This document shows, one piece after another, positions 1 to 12,822 of a stretch of DNA of 64,000 nt; position 1 is the stretch's first letter, and every line of letters starts with the position of its first letter. The stretch comes from Motacilla alba alba. Taxonomy: Eukaryota; Chordata; Aves; Passeriformes; Motacillidae. The stretch lies in assembly GCF_015832195.1 (NCBI RefSeq), contig NC_052046.1, positions 35,368,911 to 35,432,910 of the forward strand, given 5' to 3'. Below the pieces are notes generated by a model. The model saw only the letters and a program-made list of their open reading frames with translations. It made no database searches and was not told the origin of the DNA. Made by a program: the position numbers and the translations under genes.

Positions 1-2478
1 CAAAAGGATCCTAATTAAGCCTTGGAGAAGCCTTTCTTCTGCAAAGAAACATTATGTTGAAAAATTTGAACCACATAATCAAGTCCTTAATAACAACATG
101 TCCTAACTTTTATAAAATACATTAATTCCAACATCACTTTAAGGTGTCATTATTTATATCTTGTTGAGTATTATTTTGCAAAAAAAAATGGGCATCACTA
201 CCTTAAAAAATAAGTTGAAAAATACTTTTCTTACACAGCTGCAGAAAATTGGTTTTAAAATGTATTTGGAGAACACCATCATCAATAGTTCCTGTTTAGC
301 TTCTCTCCCACTCACTACATCTCCAACAAACCACTAACATTCATTTGGTTGATAGACTTTGTGTATTCCCATTGGTACTTTTAGGATTTTCCAAATTTTC
401 CTACTTTGCTTTCTCAGGGTCTAAAGTCTTATAAGAAATTAGAGATTTTCAGCAGATTGTTTCCTATATCCTAACTCTTTTCTTCATACTAGTTATGTCC
501 AAGAGACAAAATGACCCAGTTGTTCAGTGATTTGACTTCCCAGCTTTTGAGAAAATCCAGCTTGCAGCAGCCAACTAAGCACTTCCAATTTAGCTGGTTG
601 CAGCAACCAGCAAAGAACAGTTGCAATACTGGTATGACAGTGATGAGGCTGCTGTGGGGTCCCCACTCCCAGGTACAGCAGGCAGGAAGACAGCAAAGGG
701 TACTGAGCACAGCATAAGCAGCCTTGGGTGAGATGAAGTGCATATCCTGTACTTAGAGATTCTGGCAAAGAGTTCAGAGTCAGGGAAGTAGGTTACTTTC
801 TTGTTAAACTTTTGTGAAATAATTTGTAAACTGCACCTCTCGGCTGTTGTGGAAATGTTACACATCAATGTCCAAATCATATCCCAGCTAGGAAGACACC
901 TATAATTCTAATACCTGCGCTATGCATTTTTGAATTTCTAGGGCTCCTATTAAGTATTAGAATGGTTAATCACTTTATTTTCCTTTATATGAATAGAAAG
1001 TTGACTCCATGAAGTTCACGTTTTTTTCATATCTGTTCTCTTAATGCTGCCAAATTTTGATATAGAGTGAGGCGATCAACAGACACCTAAAACCTTGCAA
1101 AAAAACACACTATTGATATGAAGCAAAGTTCTGATTAATGGATACTCCATAAATATCCTTTTGCAAAGAACAGAACACTTTCAGACCTTGTTTTGTTTGA
1201 CAAGCTGATAGAAAACAGCATGACAGTCTTCCCGCTTATCATAATAATGAATTTTTAATCATACAATATTTTAATTATTACAGTAAAACCTGCAAGATTA
1301 TACCTAACTCAGAAGATGGGTTTGTGTGTTTTAAAGTAAGCTGATCTGAAATATTTTCCAGAAACGGTGGGGGCAATAGATGCATTTTAAGAGACTACAA
1401 AGCATTAAGTTTTGGTCTCCTTTGGTCTGCTGAAGCCCAATAAAATTACCTTCTCATGTATTCAGCAAGCATTACCTTTCCAACCAGGCTGTGGGATTTC
1501 TTACCAAAGTCTGAACCCCTCCATGTGAAGTTTTCTTGCATTACTGTTTAGAGATTTCCTGTGTAAAGAAGCAAATATTTTAAGTGAGGAAACATGGAGA
1601 GGTATTTTTAACTTGTGCAGTCTCCTCTGTAGTATTTAGGAGATACTGTCTTATGGTGGATCTTCCCCACCCTACACAGTAAGCCCTAGTTCCTTGACAT
1701 GATTCTCTCCTCCCTCCGAGTGCTAAAGCCCAGGGCTAAGTTGTGCATCACAGTATATTTGGGGGATTCCGCCTGTCTAATCCTTCAGTTCATATAGCCA
1801 GAGAAGTTTTTGTAAAATCCTACAGGTAAACAGAGATAGTTCATTCTATCTCATAATTCTTCTTCTATATTAGAAGAGATGTGGTTGTACATTAGTAAAG
1901 TATCAAAGAAGGAATCACCAAGGCAAAAGTTTCAGCTTCATTTGGGGTGTCAGAGGCCCTTCAGAGGAAACTAATCCTACCAAATGTACCTGCTTTGTTA
2001 GTCTGAGGCAGAAGACTGAAACTGGTGATCTTAACGATACCACTCCTCAGCATGAGGTAAAAACAATTGTTCACATTGTTCAGTACTACCAGAACAGCCC
2101 AATACCAATACCCATCAACAAAACATGTTGTTCATTTCATCTCACAGCCAGAAAACTGAAGAATTTAACTCATTATTCAGTTTCACCTCAGCAGATCAGC
2201 TCCAGGTAAATATCCATTATGGTCAAAATGAAGTAAAATACATATTGACCATTGTATTAGAGTACCTGAATGTGGACCATGTGTCATTAATGTTCTGCTA
2301 CAGAGTCCATTGCCATGGAAAGTGTTTACTGAAATAACAGTGATGACTGTAGCAAAAGTTCTTTAATATCACAGAATACATTTAAAGTCTGTCTCCAGCA
2401 AAGCAACCAGCATCAAAGGAAGGGGAGGAAAAAGAAGGAAATTAAACTTCAGGCAGCAGATCTCTCTCAAGCAAAGCA

Positions 2479-2499
2479 CCACCCCCCCCACCCCCCCCC
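2479..2499. repeat. C-rich homopolymer tract
   Basis: Two cytosine runs of eight and nine bases are separated by a single A. The tract stands alone in unique DNA and is probably length-variable. Confidence 0.8.
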
Positions 2500-4025
2500 A
2501 ACGACATGAAACTACTCAGGGAGATGAGAAGACAGCGTGAACTGACAGCATTGGAAGTCCTACAAATGACAGGCATGCAGGAGCTCTCTCCTCATCCCTG
2601 AATAACTGTGCCCTGCAAAGTATATCCATGCCTGGGATCCCCACAGATCTCGTAAAGTACTTGTAATACACATGTATCACCATGTATCACACCAGGTTGT
2701 GATATCAAAGGAACAACACCTTTGCTAACACCAGGGCATCCCCTGAGAAAACGCAGGGCATTCCCATTTTATGCCAGTGGTATTAAACTAGAGGGGCTTG
2801 TGCTTTGCCCTTTCAGAGCCTCCAATGACCTCCTGCCTTCATCCCCCTGCTCCAAGAGGTTGCAGTAGCCTCAGGAACACAGAACAGTGGTTGCTAGGAG
2901 AAGGACATGAGTTCTGTACTGAGCTTGCAAGACTGACTATAACCACAGCAGATTTCTAGCTCAGCTTTCTTTTCACACCTGGCAAGGGAAATGGAAACTC
3001 AGTGGAAGGAAAGCCTTGGCACAAGTAGCTGAAAAGCATTAATGTCAACACTCCACACTCCAGCTCTGCAATCCTTTCTGCATGTTTACATTAAATATAT
3101 TAGGAAAGGGACTTTGTCCTCACCCACAGTTCTCTCTGCACATTCTTATAAAACACTTCTGAATTGCAGAGGTATGAAACCCACTCACAATTAAGGAAAT
3201 AGGAATTTTCTTAGAACTATATTTTTGCACAAATGGCAGAACCATAGTTGAGGAACTTGCTCTAGTGTGTCAGGAAGGTCTGATGCATCTCAAAAGAAGA
3301 AAATATTTGTCTGTGCTGGAGTAAGACATTGGCCAGAGGCCAAGGATATTTCACTCTCATTGCAGTGGTATTTGGCACAGAAACACTCATGAAAACAATG
3401 TCAACATGTGAGAAGTACGGGATTTTCTGATGATTAAAAAAACTGAAGAAAGGGCTTCAAGAACTTCCAAGGAAGCAACATGCAACAAAGAAACATCAAA
3501 TGAAAAAAATCACGCATAGGAAAAGGGAAGAGAAAAAATAGAGGACACAGAAAAGGGAAATGGAAGATAAGAGCCCAAAAGAAGTGAAATTCATTTCACT
3601 TAATTTCAGGTACTTAGTATGTACGTGTCCACACTGAGTTGTCTGTCTTTTGTCTATAGTCAAGGTAGAGGTGATCATAATTCCACCAATGCAGTCTGGG
3701 GTTTCTTTCGCCTGGCCAGTATGGGAACCCCCTTTGGGGTGAGATGAACTACAGAAAAATTTCACTCACAACACTGGACACCTCTTCGCAGCTGAGAATG
3801 TATGACCTGTTCAGAGACCAGCACAATATCTTACTGCTCACTCTAATGCAAACGTTAACTCCAGAATTCTTTCTTTCTATCCCATGAACAGAGATGTAGA
3901 CATCAGACTACAATCAGCAAAATCATCACTGACTAAGAGCAAACTTTTCTTCAATTATTCTCTGAAAAAAATTCAGAATATACCTTCTATTTTTGATCAT
4001 TTCTCTGATTATGAAAGTGCAATAC

Positions 4026-4041
4026 TTTTTTTTTTTTTTTT
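4026..4041. repeat. Poly(T) run
   Basis: An uninterrupted run of 16 T. No retroposon body can be recognised beside it, so it is reported only as a homopolymer. Confidence 0.8.
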
Positions 4042-5542
4042 GGCATTTCAGAGTGGACTGAAGTAAAAAGAATGCAAAAATATAATTCATCAAAATCCAC
4101 ATCTCATCTAAATAAACTATCCTAAATCACTCTGCCACTTTTCTTTCATATTTAGGAAAATGTCTACATTGTGCAATGCATCACTGTACAAAGATATTTG
4201 GATTAGTTATAAACCTGTATGCTTGTGCAGCGTAGTACCATACACTGCCAAGATGATGGAATCAGGAGGGATGAGCTATTGCTGCTCTCTGCCTGGGGTA
4301 TACCCTCAACAGAATCTATCAGCCAGCTCAGATGGAACATTGTCTTAGAGAAGTTAACTTTCTTCAGGTTGTCCATGAAATGGTTTAAGTAAACATGGGT
4401 TCATGAACTCATGAAGCATTGGGTATGGACCCTAACTTCCAACAAAATAAAACAAACTGTATATGTTATTCTAACCATTTTTACTTCTTAATACTGTAAT
4501 ATTACCATCTTTCCATTGCTGACTAGAAGGTGCTCTTGCTGCAGCATGTGAATAACAACTGCATGATTATTCTCCAGATTAGAGAAATGCCTAATTCTAA
4601 GTTGTTATTCCAATAAAGAAGGTCTCCTTTACCGAAGGAATCCCTCATTGTCCATTTAATGACACATTATTGCTTCTCTGTGTCACCAAGAGAGCCACAG
4701 AGGGCAGTATCTCTGTAAAAAATCTGCTCCGTACAACATGGCAGTCAACACCAAGGATTTTCAACATTAAAAGCTGGGTGAAATTTAACACTTCAAGAAT
4801 TTTTGCTCCAAAAAATCACATTGTCTAAAACAGTGTTATTGTTGGCAATTTCAATGACATTGTTGATTTTTCACTCCATTTCCAAAGAGCCAAACCAAAA
4901 ACATAAAAGTTGGTTTTGGATTTTTTGGAAGTGAAACCTTCAACTTCAAACAACTGTTTCAAATATATACTCTTCTGAAATAGCCTATTTTGTTCTAAAA
5001 AAAGTCAGAACTATGCATTAAGACACTATTGATTAAAAATACTTTTTTTAATTCTCGAAAGCTATCTGATATTCAGAGTTTCCATAACAACTTGAACAGG
5101 AAATGAAATGTCAGCATTTCCCAAGTAATGAAAACATTTTTTTCCAGTCCACTGAGTTTAGCACAGCTAACCAAAACCAGTTCTTTCCATGCAAAGATCA
5201 GGTCCTTTAAACAATAACAATAATGATCCCCCCTGCCTTGTAATTCCAAATAAACCAGCTCAGGAAAATTACTGTAACAATTTTAAATAAGGTACAGAGA
5301 GCAGCAAGACTGCCAGAAATAGAATGCCAAATGGCTTAGTCTCTTTTTATTGTGTTGTCCAAAAGACCAAAGAACAGCTCCTTTTGCAAGTTCTGGCATA
5401 AATGTAAACTTGCCTCATACTGGGCTTGTACTACTCAATCACACAATAGATGTGATTAGAATAGAATTAACAAAAAAAAAATGCTGATCCTCTTCCTGTT
5501 CAATCTGTTCCAAAAGTATCCATTAAGATCCTAGTGATTCCA

Positions 5543-5596
5543 AATAAATATTATATTACTAAAACCTAAATATAATAAATATTATATTACTAAAAC
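5543..5596. repeat. Short tandem duplication, period 31
   Basis: A 23-base AT-rich segment beginning AATAAATATT at 5543-5565 recurs without mismatch at 5574-5596, giving a 31-base period. Two copies only, so this is a local duplication and not a satellite. Confidence 0.75.
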
Positions 5597-8224
5597 TTTG
5601 CTCTCATATATAGGATCAGAAAGATTGATAGAGTACCTGAGTTGAGTCTCCCATGGTCACAGACAAGCATGTGATGGATAAGGCTCAGAAGAAACAACAC
5701 ATCCTACAACTTCAGTCTAAACTATTGCTGCCCTTAGGAGCTGATCTCCCCATTTTGAACTTAGATGGCTCTGGCAATGGCACACAGAGGGCAAAATCAA
5801 CCATGTGCTGTACTCCTGGTGCACATCATGAGGGGTGATAAAAGAAAAACAAGAACTGGCTGCTAATTCACCAGCCACTGCAGTTACCTGCTCCTCCCCA
5901 CAGGCCCTGGGCTGAGAAAATGGGGCTGAACTGCCAACTCCATGCTGGTTTGAGATACAAGACACAGGTCATAAGCAGGCCACTCCTCAAATCTGAGGAT
6001 CTCTGCTGTGAGATGGAAAATGGAACTTACCAGCTTTGAAAAATAATACATACATATCTCTATATATATCTAAATAAATTAATGGGAAGAAGTTCTATGA
6101 ATATGTGTTTCAAAATGCCACTGCGAAGAATCATTACACAGTGCCTTTGAACTGCTCTTGCAGTAACACTGAAGGAAAACCAACTTCAAATTAGAAATAA
6201 AGGTAACAGATTCATGTGAGAACAGCTTTAGAAAATCATAAAAAACATGCACAGACCAAATAGTTCACTGCTTCCTTGAAACATAATTTTTTAGCAATTT
6301 GATAGTAATCGTCTTTAGTTTGTGGTTATGAAGCTATTTTTCAGAAAATGTACTGAAATGCACATGGCAGAATCTTCCTTTCCAAATGAAAATACTGTCT
6401 GTGAATAAAAATATTTCATTTTCCAAGTTTCCATCATTTAATCCCAGTACATTGAAACAAAAAGTGGCAATGGCACCTGATAAACAGTGGGAATAAAGGA
6501 TGTTTTCTGTAATTCCAACTGTCAGTCAGAAAAAGGAGCAACATAGTTTACTCATAAAATCCCCTCATCCAGAGTCAGGCGCTGACTACTGAGTGGGACT
6601 GTGAAAGTAACATTAACACAGTGAATCTGGGAACTAAAATATAGTTAATTGTCTGTACTTGTCAAAAGTACAAGGAGTCAGCTCCATCTGCTGAAAATGA
6701 AGGGCTTACGTACTGCATTTGCCTTATTTTTCATGCAGGTTACCCCACTAGACTCTTAAACAGCAACAGGTTCACAGGCTTCAATAAATCTAAATGAAGA
6801 GAAAAAAAATGTTCAGTGATACAATCAGGAATGTAGTGTCAAAGTCTTAAAAGCATTCAGGGGCAGCATATTCTGACACTGCTAAAACCAAAGGAGAAAT
6901 TGCTGGCAGGTGAGACAGTAAAGTTAGACTTCCTCATGGCTTCTTACAAATAAAGTATTATTCCAGCACTTAAGCTGCTAAATATACCCAAAGGAAGTCT
7001 TTACAGAATTCCAATTAGGCGAAAAATACTTTGCTATATAATCTCTACAAAGATTTTCTTCATACAATTACTGTTTTTCAGAACGAAAGATTTTTCTTCA
7101 TGCCGGAATGTTTTTGCACATACGCATTTTTAGAATTGAATTCTTAAGCCTAGGGCAGGGACAATTATGTAACCATACAATTTTATATTAACAATTTGAC
7201 TTTAATATGCAGAGATAGTACCTGGCATGCCATTAAAAGTGGTCTTAAAACATGAACTTTCTTCAGGGAAACAATTCTCCATACAAAGATATTCTTACTT
7301 CTCTTCAAAATTCTTTATAAATCTGTCCTTGATTTTTTAAGTCTTCAAATATTGATTATGTTTTTATGCTTTCATAAATGTTGACACTTTTGCAAGGAAA
7401 AAACTCGTTATTTAAGATGGATTCTGTTTTCCATATATATGGCAAGTAACCACTATTTTGTACATAAAGCATGGTCTCAATCTACAACAATTTATCTTTA
7501 TCATCCAGAAATGCTGGAAAATACAAGACACCATCTGTCTTGATTTCAAACTGACAGACAATTTAACATGCACACAGTGAACTTCAGCAAACAAACAATA
7601 CTTCATTACTACCAATTTTGTAGTGGATGTTGCTGCTTCTTTTAAATACCTTAATTTTGTTAATAGCTAAAGTTAACAGTCTGCTTAGAAGGTCGAGTTT
7701 AAAAAAAAAACAAAACAAAAAAACCCCAACAAAACAACTTTACTGATACATTTACATAAATATAGTAATCAACAGGTAAACACTTGACTTGTTGTAATTG
7801 ACTGGCCACCTTACTCTTTCACTACGTTAGGATCTGTAGATGTGTATATCCACAAATGCCTCCTGGACTTTGTCATCCTAAAGAAAAGATCATGTTTCAC
7901 ACCCTTCTTGCAGTTGCCACATATTCTTTCCAGTACATCACATACTATTTCTTCTGTTGTGGGGAAGCAGGTTTTAAAAGCACAAGCAGACATGGAATGA
8001 GGAAGCTGATTTTCAGTCAATTACTGCCAATTGTTCTATATAAGCAAATAAATTCACTTCTGTCTTACCTGTACCCCATTGACATTGCTAGCACTTGAAT
8101 GACTATCCTAAGTGACACCTGGGCAATCACTCAGCATCTTATGTTAAGTAAAACACTTTCACTGAGCTGGGTACCTTCCATAAGACAAAACAGGACATCA
8201 AGAGTTCAAAAGATCTTAACTTTC

Positions 8225-8445
8225 CATGAAATAAAGCGGCATCAATAGAAACCTCTTCACAAAAAGGGTGGTTAAGCACTGAAAGAGGCATCCAGAGCAG
8301 TGTTGGAGCCACCATCCTTGGAGATGTTCAAGAAATGCCTGGATTTAGTGCGGTAGTCTAGTTGACCAGATGGTGATCAGGTAAATATTGGACTCAAAAA
8401 TCTCAGAGGTCTTTTCCAAACTAAAGGAAATTACTGTGAAAATTA
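8225..8445 (+). mobile_element. CR1 LINE, 3' terminal fragment
   Basis: The segment reads like the end of CR1: a phrase on bulk commitments such as GTTGGAGCCACCATCCTTGG followed by GAGATGTTCAAGAAATGCC and a degraded tail near 8430. Only the final roughly 200 bases remain, corresponding to the last codons of ORF2 and the 3' untranslated part. 5' truncation is normal for CR1. It has no coding capacity. Divergence looks high, which suggests an old copy. Confidence 0.75.
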
Positions 8446-9151
8446 CTACAGCAAAACTCCCACTCTATTAACTCCTGGAAAAAACCCCAGAACTTTCAGG
8501 AAGATAAGAGGAGGAAATTGGGTAGAAAAGGTGTCTCTGCTTCCTGTTTGATCCCCTCAGACCATTACACCACACAATTCATTGTCTTTAACTTCTTCTC
8601 TGCAAACCTCAAGCATAATAGCACCTAATCCCATCCTGATCTGCATCAGGGTCAGTTTAACCTTGCAGTCAGCAACCTCAGAGGCAGCCAATACCCTAAA
8701 ATTATCACAACTGCGACAAAACCAATGGTTTTGCCTAACTGATAGAAGCAGAATGCAATTTCACTTACCGTATCATAAACTGAAATGCAACCAAGAAAAA
8801 AATTAATTTTGAAGACCACAAGGGTTTCTGTAGCCACTTTGTAACCACTCTTAGACAACCTTTCACAGTAATCAGGGATCTGCAACAGTCATTACCAAGT
8901 CAGGGAGCATTGAGAATACCTTATTTTAAACAAGTCAGACCTCTGCCTTCTTAAATGTAGGTGGCACAGCAATACACCACCATCATCTCTGTTGCTTACA
9001 CAGAAAATAAACCCCACTATGCTTTGTAAGCATCAGGACTTTCATGGATAAAACTGCCTTAAATTCAACAGGGAATAAGTTTTCTCTACTGTGCTCCCTA
9101 ATTTAACTGCTTTATGATCAATCTTGAAAAGTGTTTCTCATTTTAACCCAA

Positions 9152-9188
9152 GTATATATATGTGTGTATATATATACACACACACACA
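9152..9188. repeat. Alternating purine-pyrimidine microsatellite (TA/TG/CA)
   Basis: The tract runs TA, then TG, then TA, then CA repeats. Positions 9161-9182 form a perfect 22-base palindrome: TGTGTG, five TA units, CACACA. Such tracts can adopt cruciform or Z-DNA structure, but no function is shown. Confidence 0.9.
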
Positions 9189-11388
9189 GTCTGGCCAGCA
9201 AATGAGGTTGTACTTCACAACCATAAAGAGTCTTAAGTAATCACATTCTAAAATCATTTGAAAAATAGGAAAATAAGTATGTGAGTGCAACATAATCCTC
9301 CAAAGAGTGAATTACTTGAAAGCTTTATCTTTGTGTGTAGTTGCAAGGTCACATAGCAGAGGTAGCATTTAGGAAATGAATAGAAAATGTCCAAGAAACT
9401 GAAGTTTTTTAAATGTCACTGCATTTTCACCTGAGATTAATGACACAGAGCCCAAAGAAGCAGCTGCATTCAAGTTCCTGAACAGGAATGTCTTGAACAG
9501 GACATTCCCAAAAACAAAAAGCCAAGCTGTCTTTTTGTCTTTCCCCAGATGCTGATTAGAACATCTAATTATCAACTTGAAACTGCCTGTTAGACATTAT
9601 ATTTCAGTGACAAAAGAAGTTCTTCATTTGCTTTCTCTATTGCATTGCTTCAATAGTGATTTACAAGCACAGTAAAACATTAGGTCTTGCTCACAGAAAC
9701 ACCTCTGTGTTGAATCATAGCAGCATTTTCTAAATAATACTGGAAAATATTAGTTTTCTGAAAGAGGAAATCTGCAAATAGCAGCTGTGTTTCTTGTTCA
9801 TTATAAACCTTTCATGTATATAACTACATTATTTATCATGATTGATTCTACCTCTCCACAAATTTATATACTACGTGTTAGTAAAAAAAAAAAAATTAGA
9901 AATGCAAAGAATCTATATGTTAGCTTTGCTATTTGCTTTATCTACAGTGTTGCAGACTCTCTTCTGGCTCCTAATTGATTTCATAATTTGCTAGGACGTA
10001 CAAGAAACTGACTCCACAATGAGCTCCTGTGAGTCTATATTTCCATACAGTTTATCTGAAGTGTAAAAATTAAGCTACAGGTATTTGAGAAAATTCCTAC
10101 AGTGTAACAGGAAATACTGTTAAAATAAATTGTCAGAATAATGGCAAAATAACTTTTTATTTCCTCTATGATTCAATATTTTACTGTGGTAAAATAACCT
10201 GGATCCCATAACCTGACTGGGCAGGATCATACTTCTCTCTCTTCTGTTGAGGCTCTCTCAGTAAATTTCAAATGCAGCTCAAATGTATTTCTAGACCCCT
10301 AAGCCAACTGTAAGACTGTTCTTTTAGCAGCTTTCACGCAATTTCCTCTTCTCTCAGAAAAAGAAGCATAACTGTTTGGCAGTGGAGGCCAGATCTCTGG
10401 CACCATTTTTTTAGTGAGGAATCTGCTGTCTCTCTTCAACATAAGGGACAGCACTGTAAAAGAAAGCTTGAGAGATGCCTAGACAGCAGCCTAAAATAAA
10501 GCAAGGGCTGAGCTACTAAGGAAAGGCCATACAATGGAATTTCAGATTTTTAGCATATTGAAGTTGTAACACAGTCCATTATTCTTTCCTTTTACATTAC
10601 CTCCACAACAACCCCACCTCTGTTGTCATTACAAAAGCTTAGCATTTTCTGCATGAGAAACCATTTCCTCCCATCTGTTCTGAATTTGTTTCTCATTAAT
10701 TTACATTTCTGCTTACTTGTCATATTAAATTGGGCCATTATTATAGATTAAGATGGAACAGATTGACCAGTTACTGGGCCACAAAGAAACTGCCCTCTCC
10801 ATATTTGTTTCAAAGGTTTTTTGACAACACTCTTCTATGAATTCTCACTATGACAATTTGATCTGTTTGTATTAGATATAAACTTGAATTTCCCCAGCAT
10901 CAAAAGTCAGGTCCCCATCAAATCTAAACTTCAGCAATGTTTTCCTTCAGTAATAGACCCAATTGGGAATCCAGAACTGCATTTCAGATTTGGCCTGTAA
11001 AAATCTCAGGCTACTTGTTCTAGCTGTCTGGTCTGATCCAAAAACATGTGAATCTCACAAAGTGTACTGAAGTGTTACAAAGTGTTACCTAGACATTTTT
11101 TCACAGGTATATTTTATGTGCCTCAGAGCACAGTAAAATTTTACTTATTTAAAGGATTTAATATACACAGACACATGAAGTATATTTTGCTCTTCCTGAC
11201 GACAGCCGCTTTCTTTTATTTTCAATTTGCCCCCATTTCATTCAGTGTTTTGAATCTCACCTTCTTGCTCATTCCAAATCAAAAGTTTTCACTACCATTG
11301 CATCACTCTGTCTCTTGTATTGATCCAGGAGAGAAGGTGTCCAAACCAAAAAAAGAAGGTAGTAGTAGCTACCATTAAAATATATAAC

Positions 11389-11411
11389 TATATATATATA
11401 TATATATATAT
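11389..11411. repeat. (TA)n microsatellite
   Basis: About eleven uninterrupted TA units followed by further AT-rich sequence to about 11437. Confidence 0.9.
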
Positions 11412-11675
11412 TAATATCTATATACTATATTGATATAACCTGGTATCTCAAATTTATAAACATTATATGTTGAGTTATCTAACTACAGATGATTTTAGAG
11501 GTAGATCATTATGATTAGTATGGTTTTAATGCCTGGGAAATTGGATAAAAAAGGTCCTTTGAGTATGCAATTCTTTTTCATAAACTGAAAATTTTATAAC
11601 TACCTTTCTTAGTATTTTACTGTATACAGTCTAATTCTCAACTCAAGATACTTCTCCTACAGTTAATTTACAAAG

Positions 11676-11770
11676 TAAATCCTACGAGGAGTGGCTGAGG
11701 GAGCTGGAGTTGTTTAGACCAAAGAAAAGGAGGTTCAAGGGAGATGTTATTACTCTGCCTACTACTTACC
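11676..11770 (+). mobile_element. CR1 LINE, short internal fragment
   Basis: The stretch containing GAGGAGTGGCTGAGGGAGCT and AAAAGGAGGTTCAAGGGAGA corresponds to the 3' half of CR1 ORF2. It stops abruptly in a decayed version of the sequence for the tail of the reverse-transcriptase region. Because the next CR1 block at 11925 starts further upstream in the element and contains its own copy of this part near 12416, this is a separate insertion. Confidence 0.75.
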
Positions 11771-11924
11771 ATTCTCCATGAAGCTAACTTTGTCACAATC
11801 CACTCCTGTAAAAGTACACAAGCAGACAAGCCATCTCTGCACTGAAGGATATTTCCTAATTGATTCAAATTCTTTGGAACAGATTCAAGAACACAAGCCT
11901 TGAAAGAACGTGAAAGTATCCTCT

Positions 11925-12822
11925 CCTACATTTGCTGATTATAGTAAATCAGGAGGAGTTTCTGTCTCTCTCAAAGACAGGGCCTGCAGAGAGACCTACA
12001 AAAATTAAAGGGGTAGACAATCACCAGCCGTATGAATTTTAACAGGGGTAATTACCAGATTCTACACCTGGGACAAAGCAGCCTTGGATGTGTGGACAGA
12101 CTGGGAAAGGAGAGGCTGAAGAGCCGCATTGCAGAAAGGGACTTGAGTTTCCTGGTCAAAGGCAAGTTGAACACAAGCCAGCAGTGCCCTGGCAGCCAGG
12201 AGGGCTCCCAAGTCCTGGGGGGCATCAGGCACAGCATCGCCAGCAGGGCAAGGGAGGGGATTGTCCTGCTCTGCTCTGCTCTGCACTAGGGCAGCCTCAC
12301 CTCAAGGGCTGGGGGCAGATTTGGGTGCCACAACATATGAAGACATTGAGCTGTTAGAAAGTGTCCAAAGGAGGCCATGAGGATGGTGAAGGGCCTTGGG
12401 GTGAAGCCATGTGAGGAGTGGCTGAGGTGACTTGGTCTGTTCAGCCTGGAGGAGACTGAGGGGAGACCCCACTGCAGCTACAACTTCCTCATGAGGGGAA
12501 GAGGAGAGGCAGGCACTGATTCCTTCTCCATGGTGGCAGCAACAAGACAAAAGGGAGTTGCCTGAAGTCCTGTCAGGGGATGTTTAGGCTGGGTATTAGA
12601 AAAATATTCTTAACTCACAGGTTGGCTGGGCACTGGAACAGGCTCTCCAGGGGAGTGGTCACACCACCAAGCCTGACAGAGTTCAAGAAGATTTTTGGAC
12701 AGTGCTCATGGGCCCATGGTGTGACTCTTGGACCTGTCCTGTTCAGAACTATCAGTTGAATTTTGATGATGATTGTGGATTCTTTCCAATTCTCGATAAT
12801 CTTTTCTTCTATGATTGATTGA
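11925..12822 (+). mobile_element. CR1 LINE, 5'-truncated copy with 3' end
   Basis: Starts inside the reverse-transcriptase region (TTTGCTGATTATAGTAAA resembles the codons around the catalytic ADD-type motif) and runs through the ORF2 C-terminus. Recognisable parts are the AACAGGGGTAATTACCAGAT region, CTTGGTCTGTTCAGCCTGGA and the tail with TCTATGATTGATTG. Stops in all frames make it non-coding. The 5' truncation and the preserved 3' end are typical of CR1 retroposition. Confidence 0.85.

Larger units (their letters stand above)
1..8224. other. AT-rich sequence without recognisable genes
   Basis: Both strands are interrupted by frequent stops, and the few open frames (all under 100 codons) show no recognisable domain. 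I see no LTR or CR1 signature. Contents I can name are a C-rich run at 2479-2499, a T16 run at 4026-4041, a short tandem duplication at 5543-5596, a TA-rich patch near 6041-6070 and an A-rich stretch near 7697-7735. It could be intergenic or intronic; the sequence alone does not decide. Confidence 0.6.
8446..11675. other. AT-rich sequence without recognisable genes
   Basis: No supportable coding region. It contains the alternating TG/TA/CA tract at 9152-9188, an A12 run near 9883-9894 and the TA repeat at 11389-11411. The remainder appears to be single-copy DNA. Confidence 0.6.

Noticed and set aside
11676..12822. One CR1 copy spanning both blocks
   Set aside because: The first block corresponds to a later part of CR1 than the start of the second and is repeated within it, so two insertions are more likely.
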